NCBI RefSeq assembly: GCF_002878395.1
Contig: NC_061117.1
Location: 227,002,885-227,066,884 of the forward strand
Direction: 5' to 3'
Length of the DNA: 64,000 nt
From: Capsicum annuum
Taxonomy: Eukaryota > Streptophyta > Magnoliopsida > Solanales > Solanaceae
This document shows, piece by piece, positions 22,201 to 36,600 of this stretch (position 1 is the stretch's first letter; each line of letters opens with the position of its first letter). Both the position numbers and the translations under genes were made by a program. The notes under the pieces were generated by a model, which saw only the letters and a list, made by a program, of their open reading frames with translations, was not told the origin of the DNA and ran no database searches.

Positions 22201-25200
22201 AATCGGGCATTTTTGGGCCAAATTAGTATGCTATAGCCCATGATTTCGGGGTGGGCCCGGGGTCCGAGCGTGTTGTAGGCTAAAAATCGCCCGGGTTGTG
22301 CAAGGGAGTTTGGGGATTCTCCCAGTATGGTTTGTTTAAATGTTTTTGGCCATTTGGGTGGACAGACGGGTGAAACAGCACGAATGGGGCATTTTCGAGC
22401 GAAATTGGTGTGCTATACCCCATATTTTTAGAGGTAGGACCATGTTCTGGCTGTGTAGTGGGATGACTATCAATTGGGGTGTGCCATGAAGGTTGGAAAT
22501 CATCCCAGTGTGGTCTGTTTAAATTTTTGTCGCCATTTGGGTGAACAAACGGGCGAAACAGCGCAAACAGAGAATTTTTGGGCGAAATTGGTATGCTATA
22601 GCTCACGATTTTAGGGGTAGACCCAGGGTCCGGGCGTACTGTTGGTCAAAAATTGATCGGGGTATCCCAGAGATATTCGGTATCATCCTAGTGTTATCCG
22701 TTTAAATTTTTGTGGCCATTTGGGTAGATAAATGGGGGAAACAGGGCAAACGGGGTATTTTTAGACCAAATCGGTGTGCTATAGCCCACAATTTTGGGGT
22801 CGGCCCGAGGTCCGAGTGTGCTGTGGGCTGAAAGTTGATCGACGTATACCAGGGAGGTTGGGGATCAACCCAATATGGTCCTTTTTAATTTGTGGCAATT
22901 TGGGTTAACAAACGAGCAAAACGGTACGAACAGGGTATTTTTGGGCTAAATCAATTTGCAATAGCCTATGGTTTCGGGGGTGGGCCCAGGGTTCGAGCAT
23001 GCTGTGGGCAAAAAATCAATCGAGGTGTGCTAGGGAGGTTGGGGATCATCTTAGTATGGTCTATTTAAATTTTTGTGGCTATTTGGGTGGACATATGGGC
23101 AAAACAGCACGAACAGGTCATTTTCTAGCCAAATCAATGTGCTATAGCGCATGATTTCGGGGATAGGTCGGGATTCGAGCGTACTGTTGGCCAAAAATTG
23201 ACTGGGGCATGTCAGGGAGGTTGGGTATCATCCTAGTTTGGTCTGTTTAATTTTTCATGGCTATTTGGGTGGACCAACGAGCTAAATCGATGTGCTATGG
23301 CCCACGGTTTTGGGGATGGGCCCAAGTTTCGGGCATGCTGTGGGACAAAAATCAACTGGGGCATGTGAGGGAGGTTGGGGATTATCTTGGTGTAGTCTGT
23401 TTAAATTTTTGTGGCCATTTTAGTTGATAAACGGGCGTAACGATATGAATAAGGCATTTTCGGGCAAAATTGGTGTGCTATAGATCACGGTTTTAGGGGA
23501 GGGTCTAAGGTTTGGGTGTGTTGTGGGCCAAACATCGATCGAGGCATGTCAGGAAGGTTGAAGATCATCGTAGTATCATCCGTTTAAATTTTCGTTGCTA
23601 TTTGGGTGGACAAATGGGTGAAACGACCTGAACGGGGCTTTTTGGGGTAAATCGGTAAGCTATAGCCTGCGGTTTTGGGTATATCCCTAGGTTCCGGGCA
23701 TATTATGGGTCTAAAATAGACCAGGGCATGATAGAGAGGTTGGGGATCATCCCAGTATGGTCCGTTTAAATTTTTGTAGACATTTGAGTGGACAAACGGG
23801 CAAACAGTTTCAGGAGTGGGCTCGAGGTTCGGGCGTGTTGTGGGCTAAAAATTATTTGATGCATGCCATAAAGGTTGGGGATAGTCCCAGTGTGTTCCGT
23901 TTAAAATTTTGTGGTCATTTGGGTGAACAAACAAGAGAAACAGCACGAACGGGGCATTTTTGAGCCAAATCAGCGTGCTATAACCCCAGTTTTGGGGGTG
24001 GATCCGGGGTCCGGGCGTACTCTAGGCCAATAATCAACCGAGGTATGCTAGGGAGGTTGGGGATTGTCCCAGTGTGGTCAGTTTATATTTTTATGGCCAT
24101 TTGGGTGGACAAACAGGCAAAACAACGCGAATTGGGCATTTTTGGGCCAAATCGATATGCTATAGCCCAGAATTTTAGGGGTGGGCCTGCGGTCCGGGTG
24201 TGTTGTGGTTTGAAAATCTACTGGGGTGATCCAGGAAGGCTTGGGATCATCCCAGTATGGTCCGTTTAAATTTTTGTGGTAATTTGGGTGAACAAACAGG
24301 CAAAACGGTTCAAACGAGGCATTTTTGGGCCAAATCAGTTTGCAATAGCCCATGGTTTTGGGGTAGGCCCGTGCCTCGGGCGTGCTGTTGGCCAAAAATT
24401 GACTGAGGTATACCAGGGGGTGGAGGATCATTCTAGTGTGGTCCGTTTAAATTTTTGTGACCATTTGGGTAGACAAATGGGCGAAATAACGCGATCAGGT
24501 CACTTTTAAGCTAAATCAGTGCTATAGCCCACGGTTTTGGGGATGGGCCCAGGGTTCGGGCGTGCTATGGGCCAAAAACCGATTGGGGAATGCCAGGGAG
24601 GTTGGGGATCATCCCAGTGTAGTCTGTTTAGATTTTGTGGCCATTTAGATGGACAAACGGGTGAAATGGCACGAACGGGGCATTTTTAGGCTAAATCGGT
24701 GTGCTTATAGCCCACGGTTTTAAGGGTTGGCCGGAGTTCCAGGCGTGCTGTGGGATAAAAATCAATTGGGGCATGCCAAAGAGGTTTGGGATCATCCCAG
24801 TGTAGTTCGTTTAAATATTTGTTGCTATTTGGATGGACAAACAGGCGTAACAGCATAAACAGGGCATTTTTGGGCCATATCGGTGTGTTATAGCCTACGG
24901 TTTTGGGGGTAGGCCCAAGCTCTGAGTGTGCTGTTGGCCAAAAATGGAACGAGGCATGCCAAGGAGGTTAGGGATCATTCCAGTATGGTCTATTTAAATT
25001 TTTGTGGCCATTTGGGTGGACAAATGGGCGAAACGATGCAAATGGGGCATTTTCGCTCCAAATCTGTATGCTATAACCCACGGTTTTGGGGGTGGGCTCG
25101 GTGTTCGGGCGTGATGTAGGCCAAAAATCAATCGGGGCATGCCATGGAGGTTGGGAATCATCGTAGTATGGTCCATTTAAATTTTTGTAGCCATTTGTGT

Positions 25201-27300
25201 GGACAAAGGGGTGAAACGGCATGAACGGGGTATTTTTGGGCTAAATCAGTATGCCATATCCCACGGTTTTGGGGGTGGGCTCGGGTTCTGGGCATACTGT
25301 GTGTCAAAAATTGACTGGGGCATGCCAGGGAGGTTAGGGATCGTCCCAGTGTGGTCCGTTTAAATTTTTGTGGCCATTTGGGTGGACAAACAGTCAAATT
25401 AGCGTGAATGGGGCATGTTCTGGCCAAATTGATGTACTATATCCCCCAGGTTTAGGAGTGGGCCTGGGGTCCGGATGTGCTATGGTCCAAAGATCTACCG
25501 GGGCGAGCCAGGGATGTTGTGGATCATCCCAGTGTTGTCCGTTTAAAATTTTTGGCAATTTAGGTGAACAAACCGGCGAAAGGGCACGAACGGGGCATTT
25601 TCGGGCTAATTCAATTTGCTATAGCCTATGGTTTTGGGGGTGGGCCCAGGGTTCGGGCGTGTTGTGGGCCAAAAATTGACCGAGGCATGACAGGGAGGTT
25701 GAGGATCATTATAGTGTGATCCAATTAAATTTTTGTGGCTATTTGGGTGGAAAAATGGGCAAAATGGCACAAATGGTACATTTTCAAGCCAAATCGGTGT
25801 GCTATAGCCTACGGTTTCAGTGGTGGGCCCAGGGTCCTGGCGTGTTGTTGGGAAAAAATCTACTGGGGCATGCTAGGGAGGTTAGGATAGTGGCACTGTG
25901 GTCCATTTAAATTTTCTTGGCTATTTGGGTGGACAACTAGGCGAAACGGTGTGTACCGAGAGTTTTCGGGACAAATCGGTATGCTAAAGCCCATGATTTT
26001 GGGGATGAGCCCTGAGTTCGAGTGTGCTGTGGGATGAGAATCAATTGGGGCATGCCAGGGAGATTGGAGATCGTCCCAATATGGTCCGTTTAAATTTTTG
26101 TGGCTATTTTAGTGGATAAATGGGAGAAACGGCCGAACGGGTATTTTTGGGCAAAATCGGTGAGACATTTGGCTATAGCCTACGGTTTTGGGGGTAGGCC
26201 AGGGTTCCGGGCGTACTGTGGGACAAAAATCTACCGAGGCATGCCAAGGAGGTTGGGGATTATCCCTGTGTGGTCCGTTTAAATTTTTGTGGCCATTTAG
26301 GTAGAAAAACAGGCAAAATTGAGCAAACGGGGAATTTTCAGGCCAAATTGGTGTGTTATATCCAATGGTTTTGGGCTCGGCCTAGGGTCCGAGCATGTTG
26401 TGGGCTAAAAATTTACCGGGGCATGCTAGAGAGGTTGGAGATTATCCCAGTATGGTCCGTTTAAATTTTCGTGGACATTTGGGTGGACAAATGGGCGAAA
26501 CAATGCGAATAGGGCATTTTCGAGCAAAATTGGTGTGCTATAGTCCACGGTTTGGAGGTGGGCCAATGGTCCGGCCGTACAGTGGGCCGAAAATCAAATG
26601 ATGTGTGCCAGGGAGGTTGGTGATTGTATCAGTGTGGTCCGTTTAAATTTTTGTAGCCATTTGGGTGATCAAACGGGCGAAACAGCGCGAACAGAGCATC
26701 TTTGGGCCAAATCAGTATGCTATAGGCCATGAATTTCAGGGTATACCTAGGTTCCGGGTGTGATGTGGGTCAAAAATCTGCCGAGACATCCCAGGGATGT
26801 TGGGGATCATCCTACTATGGTCCGTTTAAATTTTTGTGGCTATTTTGGTGGATAAATAGGCAAAACGGAGTGAATGGGGTATTTTTTGGGCCGAATCGGT
26901 GTACTATAGCCCATGGTTTTGGGGGTGAGCCCATGGTTCAGGTGTGATATGGGATAAAAATTGACCGAGGTATGCCAGGGAGGTTGGGGATCATCCCAAT
27001 GTGGTCCGTTGAAATTTTTATGGCAATTTGGGAGGACAAACGAGCGAAACAGCGTGAATGGGGTATTTTCAGGCCAAATAAGTGTGATATAGCCCATGGT
27101 TTTGTGGTTGGGCTTGGGGTACAGGTGTGATGTGCGCCTAAAATTGACCAGGGCATGCAATGGAGGTTGAGGATCGTCCCAGTGTGGGTTGTTTAAATTT
27201 TCATGGCCATTTCGGTGGACAAACAGTCAAACGGGGCAGTTTTGAACCAAATCGGTGTGCTATAGCCCACGATTTCGGGGGTGGACTGGGGGTCCAAGAA

Positions 27301-27315
27301 TACTGTGGTCCGCTT
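27301..27315 (+). repeat. Monomer with about 50-bp deletion (deletion type 1)
   Basis: The sequence jumps from TACTGTGG to TCCGCTTAAATT, skipping the GGCCAAAAATC...GATCATCCCAGTG part of the unit. The same junction occurs at 14101-14113 and 43396-43410, so it marks common descent of those three places. Confidence 0.75.
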
Positions 27316-27627
27316 AAATTTTCATTACCATTTGGGTGGACAATGGGCGAAATAGCCCGAACATGACATTTTTAGGCCAAATCGGTGTTCTATTGCCCAC
27401 GATTTTGGATGTAGGCCTAGGATCCGGGTGTGCTATCGGCTGAAAATCGACTGAGGCATTCCAAGGAGGTTGGGGATCATCCCAGTGTGGTCCATTTAAA
27501 TTTTCGTGGTCATTTGGGAGGACAAACGGGCGAAATAGAGCAAATGAGGCATTTTCAGGCCAAATTGGTGTGCTGTAGCCCACGGTTTAGGAGTGGGTCC
27601 AGGTGTGCTGTGGGACAAAAATTGATT

Positions 27628-27640
27628 GGGGCATTTTTGA
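27628..27640 (+). repeat. Monomer with about 90-bp deletion between GGGGCAT repeats (deletion type 2)
   Basis: GATTGGGGCATTTTTG joins the first GGGGCAT of the monomer (normally GGGGCATGCC) to the second (normally GGGGCATTTTT). The same joint is seen at 43684-43697. The deletion is explained by the short direct repeat inside the unit. Confidence 0.7.
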
Positions 27641-29029
27641 ACGAAATTGGTATGCTAGAGCCCATGGTTTGGAGGTGGGGCCATGGTCTGGCCGTGCAGT
27701 AGGCCAAAAATTGAATGGGGTATGCCAGGGAGGTTGGTGATCGTCCAGAGTGGTTCATTTAAATTTTTCTGACCATTTGGGTGAACAAACGGGTGAAACA
27801 GCATGAACAAAGCATTTTTAGGCCAAATCAGTATGCTATAGCCCATGACTTTGGGGGTAGACCTGGGGTCCGGGCGTGCTGTGGGTTGAAAATTGATCGG
27901 GGCATCCTAGGGATATTGGGGATCATCCCAGTGTGGTCTGTTTAAAATTTTATGGTCATTTGGGTGGACAAATGGGCAAAAATGCAAGAGCGGGGCATTT
28001 TTTAGCCAAATCAGTGTGCTATAGCCCACGGTTTCGTGGCTGGGCTCGGGGTCCAGGTGTACTATGGGTCAAAAATTGATCGAGGCTTGACAGGGAGGTT
28101 GGGGATCATCCCAGTGTGGCTGGTTTAAATTTTCATGGCCATTTGGGGTGGACAAATAGGCAAAACGGTGTGAATGGGGCATTGTTAGGCCAAATCTGTG
28201 TGCTATAGCCCACAGTTTCGAGGGTGGGCCCGGGGTCCCAATATGTTGTGGGCTAAAAATCAATCGAGGCATGCCAAGGAGGTTGAGGATCAACCCAGCA
28301 TAGTCCATTTAAATTTTTGTGGCTATTTGGGTGGACAAATTGGAGAAACGTGAACCAGGCATTTTTGGGCCAAATCATTGTGCTATAGCCTACTATTTTG
28401 AGGTTGGGCTTGGGGCCCGTGTGTACTATTAGTCAAAAATTGATCGGGGCATGCCAGGGAGGTCGGGGATCATCTTTGTGTAGTCCGTTTAAATTTTCTT
28501 GGCCATTTGGGTGGATAAACAGGCGAAACGATTCGAACGGGTCATTGTAGGGCCAAACTGGTGTGCCATAGCCCACGGTTTTGGGGGTGTGCCCGGGGTC
28601 CAGGCGTTCTTTGGGCAGAAAATCGACCAGGGCATGCCAGGGAGGCTGGAGATCATCATAGTGTGGTGCGTTTAAATTTTTATGGCTATTTGGGTGGACA
28701 AAAAGGCAAATAGCGCAAACGGGGCATTTTTGGGCCACATCGGTGTGATATAGTCCACGGTTTTGGGGGTGGGCTCTGGGTTCGGGTGTGTTGTAGGCCA
28801 ACCAAGGCATGCCAGGGAGGTTGGGGATCATCCTAGTAAGGTCCATTTAAATTTTTCTGGCCATTTGTGTGGACAAATGATCAAAATGGTGCAAATGAGG
28901 ATGTTTTGCGCCAAATCGGTGTGCTATAGCCTACAATTTTGGGGGTTGTCCCTGGGATGGGTGTGTCGGGGGCCCAAAATAGACTGGGGCATGCCATGGA
29001 GGTTGAAGATCGTCCCAATATGGTCTGTT

Positions 29030-29230
29030 TATATTTTTTGGGGATCATCCCAGTGTGGTTCGTTTAAAATTTGATGGCCATTTGTGTGTACAAAAAGCTG
29101 AAACGGTGCGAATGAGGCATTTTCTGGCCAGATCGGTGTGCTATAGCCCATGATTTCAGGATAAGCGTGCTGTGGGTCAAAAATCGATCGGGGCATGCCA
29201 AAAGTTTGGGGATCATCCTATGGTTTCAGG
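29030..29230 (+). repeat. Scrambled, truncated monomers
   Basis: At 29035 the TTTATATTTTTT part runs straight into GGGGATCATCCCAG, so most of a unit is absent. At about 29160 GATTTCAGGATAAGCG lacks the G-rich part, and at about 29215 GGGGATCATCC jumps to TATGGTTTCAGG. Three deletions in 200 bp make this the most disordered patch of the forward array. Confidence 0.7.
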
Positions 29231-31439
29231 ATTGGGCTTGGGATCCGGGCGTGCTGTAGGTTAAAAATCGATCGAGGCATGGCAGGGAGGTTTAGGATCA
29301 TCCCAGTTTGGTCTGTTTAAATTTTCATGGCTATTTGGGTGGACAAACGTGTGAAAAAGCACAAACGGGGCATTTTGTGGCTAAATCGGTGTGCCATAGC
29401 CTACGGTTTTGGGGGTGGATCTGGGGTCCAGGCGTACTGTGGGTCAAAAATTGACCGAGGCATGCCAGGGAGGTTGGGGATCATCCCAGTCTGATCTTTT
29501 TAAATTTTTGTGGCCATTTGGGTGGACAAACGGGCAAAATGATATGAACGGGGCATTGTTGGGTAAAATCGGTATGCTATAGCCCACAATTTTGGGGGTG
29601 AACCCAGGTCTGAGCGTGCTTTAGGCCGAAAATTGACCAAACATGCTAGGGATGTTCAAGATCATCCCAGTGTGGTTCGTTTAAATTTTTATGGCTATTT
29701 GGGTGGATAAACTAGCAAAATAGAGCGAACGGGGCATTTTCAAGCTACATCAGTGTGCTATAGCCCACAGTTTCAAGGGTGGGCTTAGCTTCTGGTCATG
29801 CTATGGACCAAAAATTGATCGGGGTGAGCCAGGGAGGTTGGGAATCATCCCATTATGGTCCGTTAAAATTTTTATGGCCATTTAGGTAGACAAACGGACA
29901 AAATAGTGTGAACGGAGCATTGTCAGGCTAAATCAGTGTGTTATAGCCCACCATTTTGGGGGTGGGCCCGGTGTTCGGGTGTGCTTTGGGTTAAAAATTG
30001 ACCAGGGCATGCCAGGGATGATGGGGATCATCCCAATGTGGTCCGTTTAAATTTTTGTTGCTATTTGGGTGGCTAAATGAGTGAAACAGTGCGAACGGGG
30101 TATTTTTAGGCCACATCGGTGTGCTATAATCCACTGTTTTGGGGGTGGTCTTGAGGTTCGGGTGTGCTGTGGGGCAAAAATTGATCAGGGTATGCCAGGG
30201 GGGTTGGGGATCATCCCAATATAGTCCGTTTAAATTTTTGTGGTCATTTGGGTGGATAAACCAACAAAACGGTACGAACAAGGGTATTTTCAAGCCAAAT
30301 CAGTGTGCTACATCCCATAGTTTTGGGGGTGGGCCTGAGGTCTGGGCGTGTTGTGGGACAAAAATTGGCCAGGGCATGCCAGGGAGGTTGGGAATCAACC
30401 TAGTTTGGTTGGTTTATATTTTAGGGGCTATTTGGGTGGACAAACGGGTGAAACTTCATGAATGGGGTATTTTTGGGCCAAATCGATGTGCCATAGCCTA
30501 CGGTTTTGGGGGTGGCCTCAGGGTGTGGGCATTTTATGGGCCGAAAATTGATTGGGGCATGCCATGGAGGTCGGGAATTTTCCCAGTATGGTCCGTTTAA
30601 ATTTTTGTGGCCATTTGGGTGGAAAAATAGGTGAAACGGCATGAATGGGGCATTTTTGGGCTAAATCGGTGTGCTATAGCCCATGATTTTAGGGGCTGGG
30701 TCAAGGTTCTGAGTTTGCTGTGGGCTAAAAATTGATTGAGGAATGCCAGGGAGGTTAGAGATCATCCCAGTGTGGTTCGTTTGAATTTTCGTGGGCATTT
30801 GGGTGGACAAACGGGCGAAATAGTGCAAACTGGGCATTTTTGGGCCAAATCGGTGTGCTATAGCCCACGATTTTAGGGGTGGTCCCTGGGTCCAGGCATG
30901 TTATGGGTCAAAAATCAATTGAGGTATGCCAGGGAGATTAGGGATCGGCCCACTATGGTCTGTTTAAATTTTTGTGGCTATTTGGCTGGACAAACGGGCA
31001 AACCAGGACATTTTTGGGCCAAATCGATGAGTTATAGCCCATGGTTTTAAGGGTGGGACCAGGGTCCAGGCATGCTGTATGCTGAAAATCAATCAGGGTA
31101 TGCCAAGGAAGTTGGGGATTACCTCAGTGTGGTCTGTTTAAATTTTTATGGCTATTTGTGTGGACAAACAGACAAAATGGTGCATTTTCTTGCCAGATTG
31201 GTGTGCTATTACCCACGGTTTTAGGGTTGGGCCTAGGGCCCGTGCTTGCTGTGGCCTGAATATCGATCGAGGCATGCCAGAAAGGTTCGGGATCATCTCT
31301 GTGTAATCCGTTTAAATTTTTGTGGCTATTTGGGTCGACAAACCGGTGAAACAGTGCGAACAGGACACTTTCAAGACAAATCAGTGAGCTATAGCCCACG
31401 GTTTCGAGGGTGGGCCCGGGTCCAGGCGTGCTGTGGGCT

Positions 31440-31990
31440 GAAAATTAATTAGGGCATGCTAGCGAGGTTGGGGATCATCCCAGTGAAGTCTGTTTTAAAT
31501 TTTTTGGCCATTTGGGTGGACAAACGGGGAAAATAGCGCAAACAGGGCATTATCGAGCTAAATCCGTGTGCTATAGCCAACGGTTTTAGGGGTGGCCAAG
31601 AGTTTTGGGTTTGTTGTGGCCCAAAAAGTAATCGGGGCATGCCATAGAGGCTGAGGATTGTACCAGGGTGGTTCGTTTAAATTTTCTTGGCCATTTGGGC
31701 AGACAAACAAACGAAATGGCACGAACGCAGCATTTTTGAGCTAAATCAGTGTATTATAGCCCTCGGTTTTGGGGGTAGACTTGGGTTTCGAGCGTGTTGT
31801 GGGTCAAAAATTGACTGGGCTTGCTAGGGAGGTTGGCGATCATCCCAATATGGTCCGTTTAAATTTTCGTTGCTACTTGCATGGACAAACGGGAGAAACG
31901 ACACGAACGGGGCTTTTTTAGGCTAAATCGGTGTGCTATAGCCCACAGTTTCAGGTGTGGGCCTAGGGTTCAGGCATGCTGTGGGCCAAA
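31440..31990 (+). repeat. Segmental copy E1 (pairs with 33620-34165)
   Basis: Shared rare variants include CATTATCGAGCTAAAT, CTATAGCCAACGG (31571), GTGTATTATAGCCCTCGG and CGGGGCTTTTT. The same series recurs 2177 bp (12 monomers) downstream. Confidence 0.65.
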
Positions 31991-33619
31991 AATTGACTGG
32001 GGCATGCCATAGAGGTTGGGATCATCCCAGTGTGGTCCGTTTAAATTTTCATGACCATTTCGGTGGAAAAACAGGAAAATGGTGCGAATAAGGCATTTTT
32101 GGGGCAAATCGATCAGCTATAGCCCTCGATTTCAGGAGTGGGCTCGAGGTTCGGGCGTGCTGTGGCCTGAAAATCATCCGAGGCTTGCCAGCGAAGTTGG
32201 GATCATCCCAGTGTGGTCTATTTAAATTTTTGTAGCCATTTAGGTTGACAAACCGGCGAAATAACGTGAACAGGGCATTGTCAGGCTACATCAGTATGCT
32301 ATAGCCTATTGTTTTGGGGGTGAGCCTGGGTCCGGGCATGCTTTTGGCCGAAAATTGACCAGGCCATTCTAGGGAGGTTGGGGATCATCCAGTATGGTCC
32401 GTTTAAATTTTTATGGCCATTTGGGTAGGTAAACAGGCAAAATAGTGTGAACGGGGAATTTTCAGGCCACATCGGTGTGCTATAGCCAACAGTTTTGGGG
32501 TGGGCTCGTTGTTCGGGCGTGATGTGGTACGAAAATTGATCGGGGTGTGCCAAGGAAGTTGAAGATCATCCCAGTATGGTTCGTTAAAATTTTTATGGCC
32601 ATGTGGGTGGACAAACGGGCAAAACGGCGTGAACAAAGCATTGTCGAGCCAAATCAGTGTGGTATAGCCCATTGTTTTTGGGGTGAGCCCGGGGTCCGGG
32701 TGTGCTTTGGGTTAAAAATCAACCAGAGCATGCCAGGGATGTTGGGGATCATCCCAATGTAGTCTGTTTAAATTTTTGTGGCAATTTGGGTGGCCAAACG
32801 GGTAAAACAACGCGAACGGGGTATTTTTGGGCTACATCAATGTGCTATAACCTACTATTTTAGGGGTGGGCTCAAGTTTTGGGCATGCTGTATGCTGAAA
32901 ATAGACCGGGGCATGCCAGGGAGGTTTAGGATTGTCCTAGTATGGTCTATTTAAATTTTTATGCCCATTGGGGTGGATAAACTGGCAAAACGGAGTGAAT
33001 GAGGGTGTTTTCGAGCAAAATTAGTGCACTATATCCCATAGTTTTGGGGTGGGCCTGGGGTCCGGGCGTGCTATGGGTGAAAAATTGATTCGGGCATGCC
33101 AGGGAGGTTGGGGATTATCCCAGCGTGGTTCATTTATTTTTTTATGGACATTTGGGTGGACAAACGGGCGAATGTTCATGAATGGGGCATTTTCGAGCTA
33201 AATCGATGTGTCATATCCCACGGTTTTGGGGGTGGGCCTAGAGTTCGGGCATTATAGGGGCCAAAAATCAACTGAGGTATGCCACGGAGGTCGAGGATCA
33301 TCCCAGTATGTTTCATTTAAATTTTTGTGGCCATTTGGGTTGACAAATAGGCAAAATGGTGTGAAGAGGATATTTTTGGGCCAAATCAATATGCTATAGC
33401 CCACGGTTTTGGGGGTGGGTCAAGGTTCCGAGTGTGAAATTGATCGGGGCATGCCAGGTACGTTAGGGATCATCTCTGTGTGATCCGTTTAAGTTTTTAT
33501 GGATATTTGGGTCGACAAATAAGCGAAACAGTGCAAACAGGGTATTTTCGAGCCAAATCGGTGAGCTATAGCCTATGGTTTTGGGGATGGGACAGGATTC
33601 GAGCGTGCTGTGGGCCAAA

Positions 33620-34165
33620 AATTGATTGAGGCATACTAGGGATGTTGGGAATCATCCCAGTGTAGTCTGTTTTAATTTTTGTGGCCATTTGGGGGGACAA
33701 ACGGGCAAAATGGCGCAAATGGGGCATTATCGAGCTAAATTGGAGTGCTATAGCCAACGGTTTCGAGGGTGGGCAAGAGGTCCGGGTGTGATGTATCCTA
33801 AAAAATGATTGAGGGATGCTAGGGAGGTTGGGGATCATCCCAGTGTGGTCCGTTTAAATTTTCTTGGCCATTTGGGTAGACAAACAGGCGAAATGGCGCA
33901 AACGGAGCATTTTCGAGCCAAATTAGTGTATTATAGACCTCGGTTTTGGGAGTGGACCTGGGGTCCGGGAGTGCTGTGGGTCAAAAATTTGATTGGGGTT
34001 GGCCAGGGAGGTTGGCAATCCTCCCAGTATTGTCCGTTTAAATTTTCATTGCTATTTGGGTGGACAAACGAGCGAAACGGCACGAACGGGGCTTTTTCAG
34101 GCCAAATCGGTGTGCTACAGCCCACGGTTTTAGGTGTGGGCCTAGGGTTCGAGCGTGATGTAGGC
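33620..34165 (+). repeat. Segmental copy E2 (pairs with 31440-31990)
   Basis: The variant series of E1 appears in the same order, with CTATAGCCAACGG at 33748. By eye the two copies are more like each other than either is like the intervening monomers. Confidence 0.65.
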
Positions 34166-35890
34166 CAAAAATCCATCGGGGCATGCCAGGGATGTTGGGG
34201 ATCATCCCAGTGATGTCCTTTTGAATTTTTGTGGCCATTTGGGTGGACAAACAGGAGAAATGGCATGAACGGGGCATTTTCGAGCCAAATTGCCGTGCTA
34301 TAGCCCACGATTGCGGGGGTGGACCCAGGGTCTGAGCGTACTGTGGTCCAATAATCTATCGAGGCATGTTAGGGAGGTTAGAGATCATCCCAGTATTGTT
34401 TGTTTAAATTTTCATGGCTATTTGGGTGGATAAACGAATGAAACGGTGCAAATGGGGCATTTTTAGGCCAAATCGGTGTGCAATATCCCATGATTTCGAG
34501 GGTGGCCCTGGGGTCCGGATGCGCTGTGGTCCAAAAATCATCTGGGGTATGTCAGGAGGTTGGTGATTGTTCCAGTATGGTCCGTTTAAATTTTCGTTGC
34601 TATTTGGGTGGACAAACGGGTAAAACGGCACGAATGGGGCTTTTTTAGGCCAAATTGGTTTGTTATAGCCCTCAATTTTAGGAGTGGGCTCGGGGTCCGA
34701 GTTTGTTGTGGGCTAAAAATCATTTGAGGCATGCCAGGAAGGTTGGGTATCATCCCAGTGTGGTCTGTTTAAATGTTTATGGCCATTTGGGTGGACAAAC
34801 AGGAAAAATGGCATGAATGAGGCATTTTTGGGCCAAATCAACGTGAGTATAGCCCACGATTGCGAGGGTGAACCCAGGGTCCGAGCGTACTATGGGCCGA
34901 TAATTGACCAAGGCATGCTAGGGAGGTTAGGGATCATCCCAGTGTTAACTGTTTAAATTTTTGTGGCTATTTAGGTGGACAAATGAGTGAAACGGTGCAA
35001 ACGGTGTATTTTCAGACCAAATTGGGGTGCAATATCTCACGGTTTCGAGGGTGGGCCTGGGGTCTGGACTTGTTGTTGGCCAAAAATCAATTGGGGTATG
35101 CTAGGAAGGTTGGTATCATCCCAGTGTGGTCCATTTAAATTTTTGTGGCTATTTGGGTGGACAAACAGGTGAAACAGCATGAACGGGGCATTTTTGGGCC
35201 AAATCGATGTGCTATAGCCCACAGTTTTAGGGGTGGGCTAGGGGTCTAGGGGAGCTGTAGGCCGAAAATCAGTCGGAGCATGCCCGGGATTTTGGTGATC
35301 ATCCCAGTGTGGTTCATTTAAATTTTTGTGGCCATTTGGGTGGACAAACGGGCGAAATGGCATGAACGGGGCATTGTCGGGCCAAATCGATGTGCTATAG
35401 CCCTCGGTTATGGGGTTGGCCCATGGTCCGGGCATGCTGTGGACCAAAAATTGACTAGGGCATGCCAAGGAGGTTGGGGATTGTCCCAGTGTTGTTTTTT
35501 TAAATTTTCGTGGCCATTTGGGTAAAGAAACGGGCGAAACAGCGTGAATGGGGTATTTTCGGGACACATCGGTGTGCTATAGCCCATAATTTTGGGGGTG
35601 GCCACAAGGTTCGGGCGTGTTTTGGGCCAAAAATTGACCAAGACATTCCAGGGAGGTTTGATATCATCCCAGTGTGGTCCATTTAAATTTTTGTAGCCAT
35701 TTGGGTTGACAAAGTGGCGAAACAGGGCGAACGGGTTATTTTCAAGCCAAATCGGTGTGCTATAGTCTACGGTTTTGGGGATGAGTCGAGGGTCCGGGTG
35801 TGTTGTCATCAAAAAATAGACCGGGGCATACTAGGGAGGTTGGGGATCATCCCAGTGTGATCCTTTTAAATTTTTATGGCTATTTTGGTG

Positions 35891-36600
35891 GACAAACTGG
35901 TGAAACGGCGTGAATCGGGCATTTTTGGGCCAAATCAGTGTGCTTAGCCCATGATTTTGGGGGTGGGCCAGGGGTCCGGATGTGATATGGGTTGAAAATT
36001 ATTTAGGGCATGCTAGGAAAGTTAGGGATTGCCCCAGTATGGTCTGTTTAAATATTTGTGGCTATTTGGGTGGACAAATGGGCAACATGGGGCATTTTGA
36101 GCCAAATTGATGTGTTATAGCCTATGGTTTTGGGGGTGGGCCCTGGGTCCGGTCGTGTTGTGGGATAAAAATAGTACATGGCATACCAGGGAGGTTAGGG
36201 ATCGCCCGAGTATGGTCTATTTAAATTTTTGTAGCTATTTGGGTGGACAAATGGGCAAAATAGGGTATTTTCGAGCCAAATCATTGTGCTATAGCCCTGG
36301 GTTTCGAGGGTGGGCCTAGGGTCTGGGCATGCTGTAGGCTAAAAATCAACCAGGGTATGCCAGGGATGTTAGTTATCATCCTAGTGTGGTAACTTTAAAT
36401 TTTCGTGTCCATTTAGGTGGACAAACGGGCCAAACATTGCGAATGAGGCATTTTTGGGCCAAATCGGTGTGCTATAGCCCACGGTTTTGGGGATGGGCTT
36501 GGGTTCGGGCGTGCGGTGGGCCAAAAATTATTTGGAGCATACTACGGAGGTTGGGGATCATCCCAGTGTAGTCTGTTTAAATTTTTGTGTCCATTTAGTG
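35891..36600 (+). repeat. 710-bp four-monomer unit, copy 1
   Basis: This unit is repeated directly at 36601-37310 with few differences. It contains two short monomers lacking the CGAAACGG part (near 36080 and 36250), the variant GTGTGCTTAGCCCATG, and GGCGTGCGGTGGGCC. It is by eye the most similar adjacent pair in the window, so it is probably a recent unequal-exchange product. Confidence 0.88.

Larger units (their letters stand above)
23390..27950 (+). repeat. Segmental satellite copy S2 (about 4.5 kb)
   Basis: The block repeats the S1 variant series about 4.1 kb further on (TTGCAATAGCCCA at 24340, ATGCTAAAGCCCA at 25981) and continues beyond it. Two diagnostic internal deletions near 27301-27315 and 27628-27640 are shared with S3 but not with normal monomers. 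S2 alone lacks about 55 bp at 23808, where GGGCAAACAG runs straight into TTTCAGGAGTGG. Confidence 0.6.
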
